The position numbers and the translations under genes were made by a program. Positions 45,530 to 55,046 of a stretch of 64,000 nt of DNA are shown piece by piece. Under the pieces are notes generated by a model. That model searched no databases. It worked only from the letters and a program-made list of their open reading frames with translations, and was not told where the DNA came from. Position 1 is the stretch's first letter. Each line of letters begins with the position of its first letter. Origin of the DNA: Cryobacterium flavum (GTDB taxonomy: Bacteria > Actinomycetota > Actinomycetes > Actinomycetales > Microbacteriaceae); NCBI RefSeq assembly GCF_900103805.1, contig NZ_FNIB01000005.1:124001-188000 (forward strand). The letters run 5' to 3'.

Positions 45530-46729
45530 ATGACACCGAGCGACCTGACCCCCACCCGTGACGACAAGTTCTCCTTCGGGCTCTGGACCGTCGGCTACAA
45601 CGGCAGTGACCCGTTTGGTGGTCCTACTCGCCCCAAGCTCGACGTCGTCGATGCCGTGACCAATCTGGCCGAGCTCGGCGCCTACGGCCTCACCTTTCAC
45701 GACGACGATCTGTTCGACTTCGGTTCAACGGATGCCGCCCGCCAGCAGCAGATCGACCGCCTCAAGCAGGCGCTCTCCGACACCGGGCTCATCGTGCCGA
45801 TGGTCACCACAAACCTATTCAGCGCCCCGGTTTTCAAGGACGGCGGATTCACCTCGAACGACCGAGCCGTACGCCGGTTCGCGCTCCGCAAGGTGCTGCG
45901 CAACATCGACCTCGCTGCCGAGCTGGGCGCGAAGACGTTCGTCATGTGGGGCGGCCGCGAGGGCGCCGAGTATGACGCGGCCAAGGACATCCGTTCGGCG
46001 CTCGAGCGTTACCGCGAGGCCGTGAACCTACTCGGGGACTATGTCACCGACAAGGGCTACGACATCCGCTTTGCCATTGAGCCCAAGCCCAACGAACCCC
46101 GTGGCGATATTCTGCTGCCGACCGTCGGCCACGCAATGGCGTTCATCGAAACGCTCGAGCGGCCCGACATGGTCGGCGTGAACCCCGAGGTCGGGCACGA
46201 GCAGATGGCCGGGCTCAACTTCGCCGCCGGCATCGCGCAGGCGCTGTACCAGGGCAAGCTGTTCCACATCGACCTCAACGGTCAGCGCGGCATCAAGTAT
46301 GACCAGGACCTGGTCTTCGGCCACGGCGACCTGCAGAACGCCTTCGCTCTGGTAGACCTCCTCGAAAACGGCGGCCCGAACGGAGGCCAGACCTACACCG
46401 GGCCGCGCCATTTCGACTACAAGCCGAGCCGCACCGAAGACGTCGCCGGAGTGTGGACCAGCGCTGCGGCCAACATGCGCACCTACCTGCTGCTCAAGCA
46501 GCGGGCTGCGGCATTCCGCGCCGACCCCGAGGTGCAAACGGCCCTCGCCGCGTCGAAGGTACCTGACCTGTCGAACAACACCCTCGCCCCGGGCGAAAGC
46601 TACGACGATCTGCTGGCGGACCGCGCCTCCTACGAGGACTTCGACGCCGACGCCTACTTCGGCGGCAAGGGCTTCGGCTTCGTGCACCTGCAGCAGCTGG
46701 CCCTCGAGCACCTGCTCGGCGCTCGCTAG
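45530..46729 (+). CDS. xylA: Xylose isomerase
   Basis: 399-residue class I (actinobacterial) enzyme converting D-xylose to D-xylulose. Catalytic His and Asp lie in [12 protein letters not shown], metal ligands in [12 protein letters not shown] and [13 protein letters not shown], and [21 protein letters not shown] contains the substrate-binding Trp. No xylulokinase is nearby. Xylulose-5-P made from its product would feed the phosphoketolase at 1660-4125. Confidence 0.97.
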   Translation: MTPSDLTPTRDDKFSFGLWTVGYNGSDPFGGPTRPKLDVVDAVTNLAELGAYGLTFHDDDLFDFGSTDAARQQQIDRLKQALSDTGLIVPMVTTNLFSAPVFKDGGFTSNDRAVRRFALRKVLRNIDLAAELGAKTFVMWGGREGAEYDAAKDIRSALERYREAVNLLGDYVTDKGYDIRFAIEPKPNEPRGDILLPTVGHAMAFIETLERPDMVGVNPEVGHEQMAGLNFAAGIAQALYQGKLFHIDLNGQRGIKYDQDLVFGHGDLQNAFALVDLLENGGPNGGQTYTGPRHFDYKPSRTEDVAGVWTSAAANMRTYLLLKQRAAAFRADPEVQTALAASKVPDLSNNTLAPGESYDDLLADRASYEDFDADAYFGGKGFGFVHLQQLALEHLLGAR

Positions 46730-46860
46730 CTCCACCATTCCGCACCTACGTGGCAAATTCCAAAGAACCGAATGCGACCGCCCCGCTCACCATCGCAAAA
46801 TCGGGGCCCGGGTCTTTTCTGAACTAGCCACCGTGTACCGGGGCATAACTGCCTTGGGAA

Positions 46861-47034
46861 GACAGCTTTCGCATGCTCAACACGATCGGCTACGACGGCC
46901 CACTCTCGGTGGAATGGGAGGATGCCGGAATGGACCGCCTGGTCGGCGCTCCCGAAGCGCTCGCCTTCGTGCGATCGCTCGCCTTTGACGCACCGACCGA
47001 TGCCTTCGATGCGGCGTTCAGTACGCGCCGATGA
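46861..47034 (+). pseudogene. C-terminal remnant of a sugar phosphate isomerase/epimerase
   Basis: An in-frame piece reads FRMLNTIGYDGPLSVEWEDA then GMDRLVGAPEALAFVRSLAF and ends FDAAFSTRR. This is the C-terminus of a TIM-barrel sugar isomerase of the IolE/xylose-isomerase-like group, but no N-terminal part precedes it. The flanks (46730-46860 and 47035-47188) hold no recognisable gene. Confidence 0.75.
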
Positions 47035-47188
47035 CCGCTCGCGTGCGCCGGGCATCCGTTTGTTGCTGCCCCCCATTCGGGCCGTCAGGGCCGGCTCCCA
47101 GCCGCCTTTCAGCCAGCATGAACCTGGCCGTTAGACGGGAGCGCTAACGTCGTAGGCACGGCTGCTTCGGCAGCACAGCGACGAACGA

Positions 47189-48085
47189 ATGGTGAACACC
47201 CGCATGAGCACTTCCGGCCAGGCCCGTCCGCCCAAGAAAGACCGCCGCGAGGAGGCCCGCGAACACGCCAGGCTGATGCGCGCCGAGCAGGTCAAGCGGG
47301 ACAAGCGCCGTCGCCTCTTTCTGCGCGGCGGCATCGGCATCGGCTTGCTCGCCGTGGTCGCCATCGTGACCCTTGTCATCGTGAACAACGTCACCGCGCC
47401 GGCGGCGCAGGGCCCGGCCAACATGGCCAGCGACGGAATTCTGCTCGGCAGCGACGGAACCACGGTCTCCGCGGCCACCTCGACCCCCCTCGCCGCCGAC
47501 GCCGAACCGGTTGCGACCGACCAGAGCGCCCTGACCGACACGGCGAACATCGTGATGTACGTCGACTACCTCTGCCCCATCTGCGGCAACTTCGAGACCA
47601 CCAACAGTGAGCAGATCACCAGTTGGGTCACCGCGGGCAACGCCACGGTCGAGATCCACCCGATCTCGATTCTTGACCGTCTGTCGTCGGGCACCAAGTA
47701 CGCCACGCGTGCCGCCAATGCCGCCGCCTGTGTGGCCGACTACGACCCCAACAACTTTCTGGCCTTCAACTCGGCCATGTTCGCCGACCAGCCCGCCGAG
47801 AACTCCACCGGCCTCACGGATGCCGAACTGACCACCCTCGTTGAAGGCGCCGGGGTGACCTCCACCGACGTCGCCAGCTGCATCAAGGATCAGACCTACG
47901 CCGACTGGGTCGACGCCTCAACCCAGCGCGCGCTCAACGGCCCCATCCCCAACTCGGACATCGAGAAGGTCAAGGGAACGCCCACCGTGCTCGTGAACGG
48001 TGTCAGCTACACCGGTTCCTTCACCGATGCCGCCGCCTTCGAGGCCTTCGTGACCGCGCAGACGACCGCCGCGGCAGGCGAGTAG
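47189..48085 (+). CDS. Membrane-anchored DsbA-like thiol oxidoreductase
   Basis: 298 residues. Basic N-terminus, one TM helix (GGIGIGLLAVVAIVTLVIVN), then an extracytoplasmic thioredoxin-fold domain with active site CPIC (YVDYLCPICGNFE, about residue 129) and cis-Pro loop KGTPTVLVNG. Likely introduces disulfides in secreted proteins. Two in-frame ATGs (47189, 47204) without strong ribosome site. Confidence 0.88.
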   Translation: MVNTRMSTSGQARPPKKDRREEAREHARLMRAEQVKRDKRRRLFLRGGIGIGLLAVVAIVTLVIVNNVTAPAAQGPANMASDGILLGSDGTTVSAATSTPLAADAEPVATDQSALTDTANIVMYVDYLCPICGNFETTNSEQITSWVTAGNATVEIHPISILDRLSSGTKYATRAANAAACVADYDPNNFLAFNSAMFADQPAENSTGLTDAELTTLVEGAGVTSTDVASCIKDQTYADWVDASTQRALNGPIPNSDIEKVKGTPTVLVNGVSYTGSFTDAAAFEAFVTAQTTAAAGE

Positions 48086-48103
48086 CCCGCCCGCTTCCAC
48101 TCT

Positions 48104-48173
48104 GCACGGGGCCCGGGCCCCGTCCACGGGCCCAGTTTATAAACTTGGCCCGTGGACGGAACATGGGCCCGAT
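48104..48173. repeat. 70-bp composite palindrome, copy C
   Basis: CACGGGGCCC / GGGCCCCGT palindrome, then ACGGGCCCAGTTTATAAACT / TGGCCCGT hairpin and TGGGCCC. Located between convergent dsbA-like and crcB genes. Confidence 0.9.
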
Positions 48174-48194
48174 GCCGCGGCTGGGCTTTAGCCC

Positions 48195-48575
48195 TTAGCC
48201 GAGAGCGAGCCCGGCCCAGAGCCCGAGCGCGGCCGCCAGAACAGATGCCGCGAGCATACCGACTCCATTCACCAGTGCGGCCAGATACCGGTGCGCCTGG
48301 GCCAGCCGCACGGTCTCGAAACTGGCCGTGCTGAATGTCGTGTAGCCGCCGAGCAGGCCGACGCCGAGCACCAGGCTCCACTCCGGCATGAGCAGGAGGT
48401 TCATGGCGAGGCCGGTGACGAGGCCGAGCAGCAGCGAGCCGCTCACGTTGATGATCGTGGTTCCATACGGAAACGCGCCGCCCAGACGGGTGCGCACGAA
48501 GCCGTCCAGAAACAGGCGTGCGGACGCGCCCACGCCGCCGGCCGCAGCGATGCCTAAGAACAGGAGCGGGGTCAT
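48195..48575 (-). CDS. crcB: Fluoride channel subunit CrcB/Fluc, second copy
   Basis: 126 residues, four TM helices. GGVGASARLFLDGF, FPYGTTIINVSGSLLLGLVT (the Asn of the Fluc pore) and GLLGGYTTFSTASFETVRL are the family motifs. Overlaps the first crcB by 4 bp; such pairs often form heterodimeric Fluc channels that expel fluoride. Confidence 0.94.
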   Translation of the reverse strand: MTPLLFLGIAAAGGVGASARLFLDGFVRTRLGGAFPYGTTIINVSGSLLLGLVTGLAMNLLLMPEWSLVLGVGLLGGYTTFSTASFETVRLAQAHRYLAALVNGVGMLAASVLAAALGLWAGLALG

Positions 48576-49009
48576 CCGTTTTCCCCCCGAGAGGATTCGC
48601 CGCGCCGGTGCAGTGCCGCGCCCAGCACGATTCCGAGCCAGGTCGCGAGGCCGCCGAGCAGAACCGTGCCGAGCGCATAGGCGATCGCCAGTCCGATGGC
48701 GCCGCCGTGAAGGAGCAGAGCGCTGTCGGTGGCGAGGGCGCTGTAGGTCGTGAATCCGCCGAGCAAGCCGGTACCGAGCAGCAGGCGCGCGGTGCGGCGG
48801 CCGCCGGCATCGTGGCCGAGGCGCACGAGCGCTTCGAGCAGCAGCCCGAGCAGCAGGGCTCCGAACAGGTTGATGCCGAGGGTGGTCAGCGGCAGGTGGA
48901 CGCCGGCCAGATCGATGGGCGGCAGCACCAGACCGAGCACCTCGCGCAGGGCGGTGCCCACGGTTCCGCCGAGAAAGACGAGGCCGAGGTAGCGCCAGTT
49001 CAGGTGCAC
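48572..49009 (-). CDS. crcB: Fluoride channel subunit CrcB/Fluc, first copy
   Basis: 145 residues, four TM helices. GGTVGTALREVLGL, LTTLGINLFGALLLGLLLEA and GTGLLGGFTTYSALATDSAL match CrcB. GTG start at MHLNWRYLG with no strong ribosome site, directly behind a fluoride riboswitch. Confidence 0.94.
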   Translation of the reverse strand: MHLNWRYLGLVFLGGTVGTALREVLGLVLPPIDLAGVHLPLTTLGINLFGALLLGLLLEALVRLGHDAGGRRTARLLLGTGLLGGFTTYSALATDSALLLHGGAIGLAIAYALGTVLLGGLATWLGIVLGAALHRRGESSRGENG

Positions 49010-49033
49010 GGCTCGTGGCGTGATCGTGGCGAT

Positions 49034-49112
49034 GGTTCACCTACCTGTTGCACTCAGTAGGAACCATCAGCGCAGGCAGTTTGAGCGGATGCTCGGGCGG
49101 GATCCATCGCCG
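49034..49112 (-). promoter_or_regulatory. Fluoride riboswitch upstream of crcB pair
   Basis: On the minus strand the aptamer runs from GGCGATGGATCCCGCCC (49112 to about 49095) through AAACTGCC to GCTGATGGTTCCTACTG (to about 49055), the conserved blocks of the crcB motif in the same order as characterised fluoride riboswitches. A 12-nt insert separates the first and second blocks. A competing stem pairs the aptamer 3' strand GGTTCCTAC (49065-49057) with GTAGGTGAACC (49044-49034), giving an exclusive expression-platform hairpin. No T-run follows it. Confidence 0.92.
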
Positions 49113-49129
49113 TGGCCAGAATACACGCC

Positions 49130-49630
49130 CTAATCGGTGGACTCCCACGGCAGTTCGTCGCGAAAGGCCACCGGTGCCAGGGGAATGACCACGACGGGTC
49201 GGTGCTGCCGGTGCGCGAGGTGCACGGCCACGGAGCCGCCGAAGAATTCCTGCACGCTGGCTCGCACGCCCCGCTCGCGGGTGCCGACCACGATCATTGC
49301 GGCGTCCAGCGTGTCAGCGAGGTGGGCCAGGGCGCGGGCCGGGTCGCCCGCGACAGCCCTGGTCGACCAGGTCAGGCTACGGCCGTCGAGCAGCGTCGTC
49401 AGGTGGGCTCGCAGGGCAACCGGAAAGCCCTCGTCGTCCAGATCGAGCAGGTCGGGGTCGATCGGCAGCGACAGGATGCTGCCGTCGGCGAACTCATCGA
49501 CCACATAGCGGCCGGGCTCGACCGTGGCGCAGACCAGCTCGGCGTGAAACCGGTCCGCGAAGGCGGCGGCCTCGAGCACGACCGCGTCGGGCTGGCCGGG
49601 TGTGACTCCAACAATCACGTAGGTGCTCAC
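49130..49630 (-). CDS. Universal stress protein
   Basis: 166-residue single-domain UspA-fold protein: YVIVGVTPGQPDAVVLEAA at the N-terminus and MIVVGTRERGVRASVQEFF then GGSVAVHLAHRQHRPVVVIP, the nucleotide-binding Gx2Rx9GS-type loop. GTG start preceded by AAAGGAG. Its 3' end abuts the fluoride riboswitch. Physiological role undefined. Confidence 0.87.
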   Translation of the reverse strand: MSTYVIVGVTPGQPDAVVLEAAAFADRFHAELVCATVEPGRYVVDEFADGSILSLPIDPDLLDLDDEGFPVALRAHLTTLLDGRSLTWSTRAVAGDPARALAHLADTLDAAMIVVGTRERGVRASVQEFFGGSVAVHLAHRQHRPVVVIPLAPVAFRDELPWESTD

Positions 49631-49702
49631 GACCGGCTCCTTTCAAAGGCTTCCGGTACCAGCTTGGCGGCTTTGCCGCCATAGGGATAGTGGCGCCGGG
49701 CG

Positions 49703-50077
49703 TCAGACGGCCGCGAGCACTCCGGCGACGGAGTTCAGCGAGCCGGGTACCAGGCTGTAGTACGACCAGGTGCCGCGTTTGGCGCGGGCCAGGAAGCCAG
49801 CCTCAACGAGTACCTTGAGGTGGTGTGAGATGGTGGGCTGGCTCAGGGTCAGCTGGTCGGTCAGGTCGCAGACGCAGGCTTCCTGGTCGGTGTGGGCCGA
49901 GACGATCGAGATAATGCGCAGCCGGGCCGGGTCGGCGAGGGCTTTGAGCGAGCGGGCCAGGGCGTCGGCATGGTCGGGGGCGAGGGTCGCGCGCGCCTGG
50001 GGTGAGGAGCAGGCATCCGCTTCGTCGGTTGAACGGCGAGAAATGTCGGTCAGTGGCAGGGTCTGGGTAAACGACAC
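49703..50077 (-). CDS. arsR: Arsenic-responsive ArsR repressor
   Basis: 124 residues. Winged helix with ALADPARLRIISIVSA, metal-binding ACVCDLTD (CxC at the recognition helix) and LSQPTISHHLKVLVEAGFL. Divergent from acr3, so it should repress both. GTG start with AAGGAG. Confidence 0.93.
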   Translation of the reverse strand: MSFTQTLPLTDISRRSTDEADACSSPQARATLAPDHADALARSLKALADPARLRIISIVSAHTDQEACVCDLTDQLTLSQPTISHHLKVLVEAGFLARAKRGTWSYYSLVPGSLNSVAGVLAAV

Positions 50078-50095
50078 GTGAACACACTCTCCTTA

Positions 50096-50150
50096 GATTG
50101 ACATCGGTCGATGAAGTGTTCTAGCGTAGACATCGACAACGATCAATGTT
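50096..50150. promoter_or_regulatory. ArsR operator region
   Basis: Two related elements occupy the arsR/acr3 spacer: GATTGACATCGGTCGATGAA (50096-50115) and GACATCGACAACGATCAATG (50129-50148), each an imperfect inverted repeat of ATCG/CGAT with ATTGA or TCAAT outer bases, as in ArsR boxes. Confidence 0.55.
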
Positions 50151-50182
50151 ACCGCGAATCGCTGTCCAAGAATTGGAGATTC

Positions 50183-51286
50183 GTGAGCAGCACCGCCCCA
50201 GCCCCCACCCGACTCGGCGCGATCGACCGGCTGCTGCCGGTCTGGATCCTCGCCGCCATGGCCCTCGGCCTGCTGCTGGCCCTGTACGTTCCCGCCGTCG
50301 GCGAGCTGCTGCACGCCTTCACGATCGGGTCGATCAGCGTGCCGATCGCCATCGGGCTGCTCATCATGATGTACCCGGTGCTGGCCAAGGTTCGCTACAC
50401 GGATGCCCGTGCCGTCGCCTCCGACAAGCGCCTGCTGGTCTCCTCCCTGCTGCTGAACTGGCTGGTCGGGCCGGCGCTCATGTTCGCCCTGGCCTGGATC
50501 TTTCTGCCCGACCTGCCGGAATACCGCACCGGCCTGATCATCGTCGGGCTCGCCCGCTGCATCGCCATGGTGCTGATCTGGAACGACCTGGCCTGCGGCG
50601 ACCGCGAAGCCGCCGCCTTTCTCGTGGCCGTGAACTCGGTGTTCCAGGTCGTCGCGTTCGGCGCGCTCGGCTGGTTCTACCTGCAAGTGCTTCCGGCCTG
50701 GCTCGGCCTGCCCACGACGAGCGCCGAGTTCTCGATCTGGGCGATCACCGCGAGCGTGCTGATATTCCTGGGAATTCCGCTGCTGGCCGGGTATTTGTCG
50801 CGCCGCATCGGCGAGGCCCGCCGCGGCCGCGACTGGTACGAGGCGCGTTTTCTACCCCGGGTCGGCCCGTTCGCGCTCTGGGGGCTGCTGTTCACGATCG
50901 TGATGCTGTTCGCCCTGCAGGGGCAGCAGGTCATCGACCACCCCGGCGACGTCGCCCGCATCGCACTGCCGATGCTGGTCTACTTCGCGGTCATGTTCCT
51001 GGTCGGCTTCGTCACCGGACGCCTGCTGCGCCTGAGCTACGAGCGCACCACGACGCTCGCCTTCACCGCCGCCGGCAACAACTTCGAGCTCGCCATCGCC
51101 GTCGCGATCGGCACCTTCGGCGCGCTCAGCGGCCAGGCCCTGGCCGGCATCGTCGGTCCACTGATCGAGGTTCCTGCATTGGTCGCCCTCGTCTACGTGG
51201 CGCTCTGGCTCAAGCCCCGACTTTTTCCCGAGCGGATGCCGGCGGCCCCGCCGCCGACGCCCGCCGCGGCATCCACTCTCGTCTAA
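50183..51286 (+). CDS. acr3: Arsenite efflux transporter ACR3
   Basis: 367 residues, about ten TM helices. The family segment GLARCIAMVLIWNDLACGDR contains the essential Cys, and AGNNFELAIAVAIGTFG is also typical. Exports arsenite. GTG start (SSTAPAPTRLG) with GGAG upstream; a longer open frame begins inside the operator and is rejected. Confidence 0.95.
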   Translation: MSSTAPAPTRLGAIDRLLPVWILAAMALGLLLALYVPAVGELLHAFTIGSISVPIAIGLLIMMYPVLAKVRYTDARAVASDKRLLVSSLLLNWLVGPALMFALAWIFLPDLPEYRTGLIIVGLARCIAMVLIWNDLACGDREAAAFLVAVNSVFQVVAFGALGWFYLQVLPAWLGLPTTSAEFSIWAITASVLIFLGIPLLAGYLSRRIGEARRGRDWYEARFLPRVGPFALWGLLFTIVMLFALQGQQVIDHPGDVARIALPMLVYFAVMFLVGFVTGRLLRLSYERTTTLAFTAAGNNFELAIAVAIGTFGALSGQALAGIVGPLIEVPALVALVYVALWLKPRLFPERMPAAPPPTPAAASTLV

Positions 51287-51301
51287 AGAAGGAAGACCCC
51301 A

Positions 51302-51703
51302 ATGAAACCCTCCGTACTGTTCGTCTGCGTGCACAACGCCGGCCGCTCGCAGATGGCCGCCGGCTATCTGACCGCGCTCGCGCAGGGACGCGTCGACGTG
51401 TTCTCGGCCGGCTCCGAGCCGAAGGACCAGATCAACCCGGTCGCGATCGCCGCGATGGCCGAAGAGGGCATCGATATCGCGCACAACGTGCCGAAGATTC
51501 TCACGACCGAGGCGGTCAAGCAGGCCGACGTCGTCATCACCATGGGCTGCGGCGACGCCTGTCCGATCTTTCCGGGCAAGCGGTATGAAGACTGGGAGCT
51601 GGCCGACCCGGCCGGCCAGGGCATCGAGAGCGTGCGCCCCATTCGCGATGAGATCAAGGCGCGCATCGAGGCGCTGCTGGCCGAGATTCTGCCGGTCGCC
51701 TGA
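51302..51703 (+). CDS. arsC: Arsenate reductase, LMW-phosphatase type
   Basis: 133 residues. P-loop CVHNAGRSQ (Cx5R) near the N-terminus and VVITMGCGDACPIFPGKRYE carrying the redox Cys. In actinobacteria such enzymes use mycothiol/mycoredoxin or thioredoxin. AAGAAGG upstream; 15 bp after acr3. Confidence 0.94.
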   Translation: MKPSVLFVCVHNAGRSQMAAGYLTALAQGRVDVFSAGSEPKDQINPVAIAAMAEEGIDIAHNVPKILTTEAVKQADVVITMGCGDACPIFPGKRYEDWELADPAGQGIESVRPIRDEIKARIEALLAEILPVA

Positions 51704-51705
51704 CG

Positions 51706-52344
51706 ATGCTGCCCGGCCTGACCTATCCCGAGGAGTCGCTGCGACGCCTCGCCGCCGATCTCGCTGAGCAGTTTCACGGAGTCTTCGCCGCCGAGACCGT
51801 TGAGCGCTACGTGCTCGAGAGCTATACCGGGCTGCTGCGCACGTCGAGCGTGAAGGCACACCTGACGACCCGCACCGCGCACTTTGCCCGGGAGCGCCTC
51901 ACCGCGCTGGCCCAGGCCAAGGGTGCGATCGGCCGTTCGGTTCCCGAGGTATTGTTCGTCTGCGAGCAGAATGCTGGCCGGTCACAGATGGCCGCGGTGT
52001 TCACCAACGCTTTGTCGGGCGGCTCGGTGCACGTGCGTTCGGCCGGATCGATGCCCTCCTCCGCGCTGAACCCCACCATGGTGGCGGTTATGGCCGAACT
52101 TAATCTGTCGCTGGACGAGGCGTTCCCCAAGCCGCTCACCGACGACGTCGTGCAGGCAGCAGACGTCGTCATCACCATGGGCTGCGGCGACGCCTGCCCG
52201 ATCTACCCGGGCAAACGCTACGTCGACTGGGAACTCGTCGACCCGGCCGGCCAGCCGATCGAGGAGGTGCGGCGCATCCGCGACCAGATCAAGGCACATG
52301 TCATCGAAATGCTCGCCGGCCTCGGTGTGACGCCCGTCGCCTGA
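51706..52344 (+). CDS. Arsenate reductase with N-terminal helical domain
   Basis: 212 residues. A three-helix N-terminal domain (about 1-75; LLRTSSVKAHLTTRTAHFAR) precedes an ArsC domain with CEQNAGRSQ and VVITMGCGDACPIYPGKRYV. The catalytic half is clearly paralogous to arsC 3 bp upstream. This two-domain form recurs in actinobacterial arsenic operons; the helical domain may mediate dimerisation. Confidence 0.9.
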   Translation: MLPGLTYPEESLRRLAADLAEQFHGVFAAETVERYVLESYTGLLRTSSVKAHLTTRTAHFARERLTALAQAKGAIGRSVPEVLFVCEQNAGRSQMAAVFTNALSGGSVHVRSAGSMPSSALNPTMVAVMAELNLSLDEAFPKPLTDDVVQAADVVITMGCGDACPIYPGKRYVDWELVDPAGQPIEEVRRIRDQIKAHVIEMLAGLGVTPVA

Positions 52345-52397
52345 CCCACCCTGCGGTCGGGGCCAGGTGGGCCCGGCGAATGGATGCCGCCCCACCC

Positions 52398-52468
52398 GGA
52401 CGGGGCCCAGGCCCCGTCCCCGGGCCCAGTTTATAAACTGGGCCCGGGGCTATAACGTGGGCCCGGTG
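52398..52468. repeat. 70-bp composite palindrome, copy D
   Basis: 22-bp palindrome GGACGGGGCCC / AGGCCCCGTCC (52398-52419), then CGGGCCCAGTTTATAAACTG / GGCCCGGGG and TGGGCCCGG. Between convergent arsC and cstR genes; flanks 52345-52397 and 52469-52617 hold nothing recognisable. Confidence 0.92.
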
Positions 52469-52617
52469 GTCGCGGCATCCGTTGACTCACGGCAGCGATT
52501 GGCCGGCACTACGGATGCTCGCGCCCGATACGGGTGCGCGCCACGGTAACCGGCGTAGCGGCCACCCGTTTCAGGCGCGACACATGCGCAAACGTGGCGA
52601 AACGGAGGCCCGCCCCG

Positions 52618-53208
<591 letters not shown>

Positions 53209-53212
<4 letters not shown>

Positions 53213-54873
53213 ACGAGGACCCTTTCAGCAATGGGGGAAACAACAAGGCTAGACGTTCCGGCCAGCCAGGTGCGATAGCCGCCGTCAAGATTGCGCACGT
53301 CGAATCCGTTCTGGGTGAGAATGCGCGCGGCGGTATGCCCGCGCTGGCCCACTTGGCAGTGCACGATCAGAGGCACGCGCGGCAGCTCGTCGAGCCTGGC
53401 GCGCAGGTCGTCGAGCGACACGTTGAGTGCGTCCGGAATGCTGCCGGCCGCGAATTCGCCGGCCGACCGCACGTCGACGAGCACGGCGCCGTGCGCGCGC
53501 GCGGCCGCCAACTCGTGCCACTGCAGGTTCACGCTCGTGCCCTCGGCGAGGTTCGACGCGACATAGCCGAGTTGGTTAATCGGGTCTTTTGCGGAGGCAT
53601 ATTGCGGCGCATAGGCCAGTTCGAGGCGCGTCAAAGCGGATGCGCTCAGCCCCGCCGCCATCGCGACCGCGAGCACGTCGATGCGCTTGTCCACCCCGGA
53701 GCCGCCCACGATCTGGGCGCCGAGGATGGCGTCGGATTCGGCGTCGATGAGCAGCTTGATGGACATCCCCTCCGCGCCGGGAAAATAGCCGGCGTGGTTG
53801 GCGGGGTGCGTGTGTGCGATGCGGTGGGCGAGGCCCGCTTCGACCAGGCGTTTCTCGCTCCAGCCGACCAGGGCTACGGTGAGACCGAAGATGGCCACGA
53901 TCGACGTACCGAGCGCCGGGGCAGCCTGCCCGGGAGTGCCTGCGATGCTGTCGGCCACGGAGCGGCCGTGTCGGTTCGCGAGGCCCGCCATGGTGACGAG
54001 CGTGCCGGAGCCGCTGACGGCATCCGTTTTCTCGACGCCGTCGCCGACCGCGAAGATGTGCGGGTCGCTCGTGGCCTGGGTGCCGTCGACCCAGATGCCG
54101 CCGCTCTCGCCGATGCGGAGGCCGGCCTGCGCGGCCAGGGTAACGTCGGGGCGCACGCCGCTCGCGTCGATCACGAGGTCGGCGGGCACGGTGCTGCCGT
54201 CGCTGAGCATGATGCCGAGGGCCGACGTTCCGGTGACCGTGGCGTTCAGGCGCACGTCGACACCGCGCTCACGCAGGCGATCGAGTACGGGAGCGGCCAT
54301 CTCGGGATCGAGCGGGGTGAAGATCTGCGGCCCGCGCTGCACGAGGGTCACGTGCACGCCACGGTGCACGAGGTTTTCGACGGCTTCGAGGCCGATGAAT
54401 CCGCCGCCGATCACCACAGCGGATGCCGCTGCGACGCTCGCCAGCACCGCGGTGATGTGATCGACGTCATCGACCGTGCGCAGGGTGTGCGTGGGGACGG
54501 TGCTGTCTTTAGATGCGTTGGACCTGGCCGAAGCGCCGGCCGCGAGCACGAGCCGGTCGTAGTGTTCGACGCTCGTTTCATCGGTCAGCAGGTCGCGCAC
54601 CGTGACGGTCTGGGCTTTGCGGTCGATCTGCACGACCTCGGTGCCGACACGCACGTCGAGTGCGAAGCGTGCCCCGAGGGATTCGGGGGTCTGCAGCAGC
54701 AGGTCACCGCGATCCCGAATGATTCCCCCCACGAAATACGGCAGCCCGCAGTTCGCGAACGACACGTAATGGCCGCGCTCGAACACGATGATCTCGGCGC
54801 TCTCGTCGAGTCGGCGCAACCTGGTCGCCGCCGACATTCCGCCCGCAACTCCGCCTACAATGATGATTTTCAC
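53209..54873 (-). CDS. CoA-disulfide reductase-rhodanese fusion
   Basis: 554 residues. N-terminal FAD domain (IIIVGGVAGGMSAATRLRRL), active-site Cys in VSFANCGLPYFVGG, NAD loop VVIGGGFIGLEAVENLVHRG, and a C-terminal rhodanese domain with VHCQVGQRGHTAARIL. CoADR-Rhd enzymes reduce CoA persulfides and polysulfides. GTG start behind GGAGG. First gene of the CstR-regulated operon. Confidence 0.94.
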
Positions 54874-54892
54874 GTGTGCCTCCGGGTCAAGG

Positions 54893-54907
54893 ATACCCCA
54901 GGGGTAT
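54893..54907. promoter_or_regulatory. CstR/CsoR-type operator
   Basis: ATACCCCAGGGGTAT, a perfect-arm palindrome around one central base, 20 bp upstream of the CoADR-rhodanese start. It matches the TACCCC/GGGGTA signature of CsoR/CstR operators. Confidence 0.8.
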
Positions 54908-54968
54908 GCGCGCACAAACCTGCGGGCGGAGCAGGCGCCGGTGAGGGCCGCGCGGCCGCATCCGCTCC

Positions 54969-55039
54969 CCGGGCCCACGTTATGAACACGGGCCCAGTCT
55001 ATAAACTGGGCCCGTGGACGGGGCCTGGGCCCTGTCCAC
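54969..55039. repeat. 70-bp composite palindrome, copy E (inverted)
   Basis: The same composite element in reverse orientation: on the minus strand GGACAGGGCCCAGG / CCCCGTCC, then ACGGGCCCAGTTTATAGACT / GGGCCCGT and TGGGCCCGG. It lies between the copA stop and the CoADR promoter. Confidence 0.9.
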
Positions 55040-55046
55040 AAAATGC

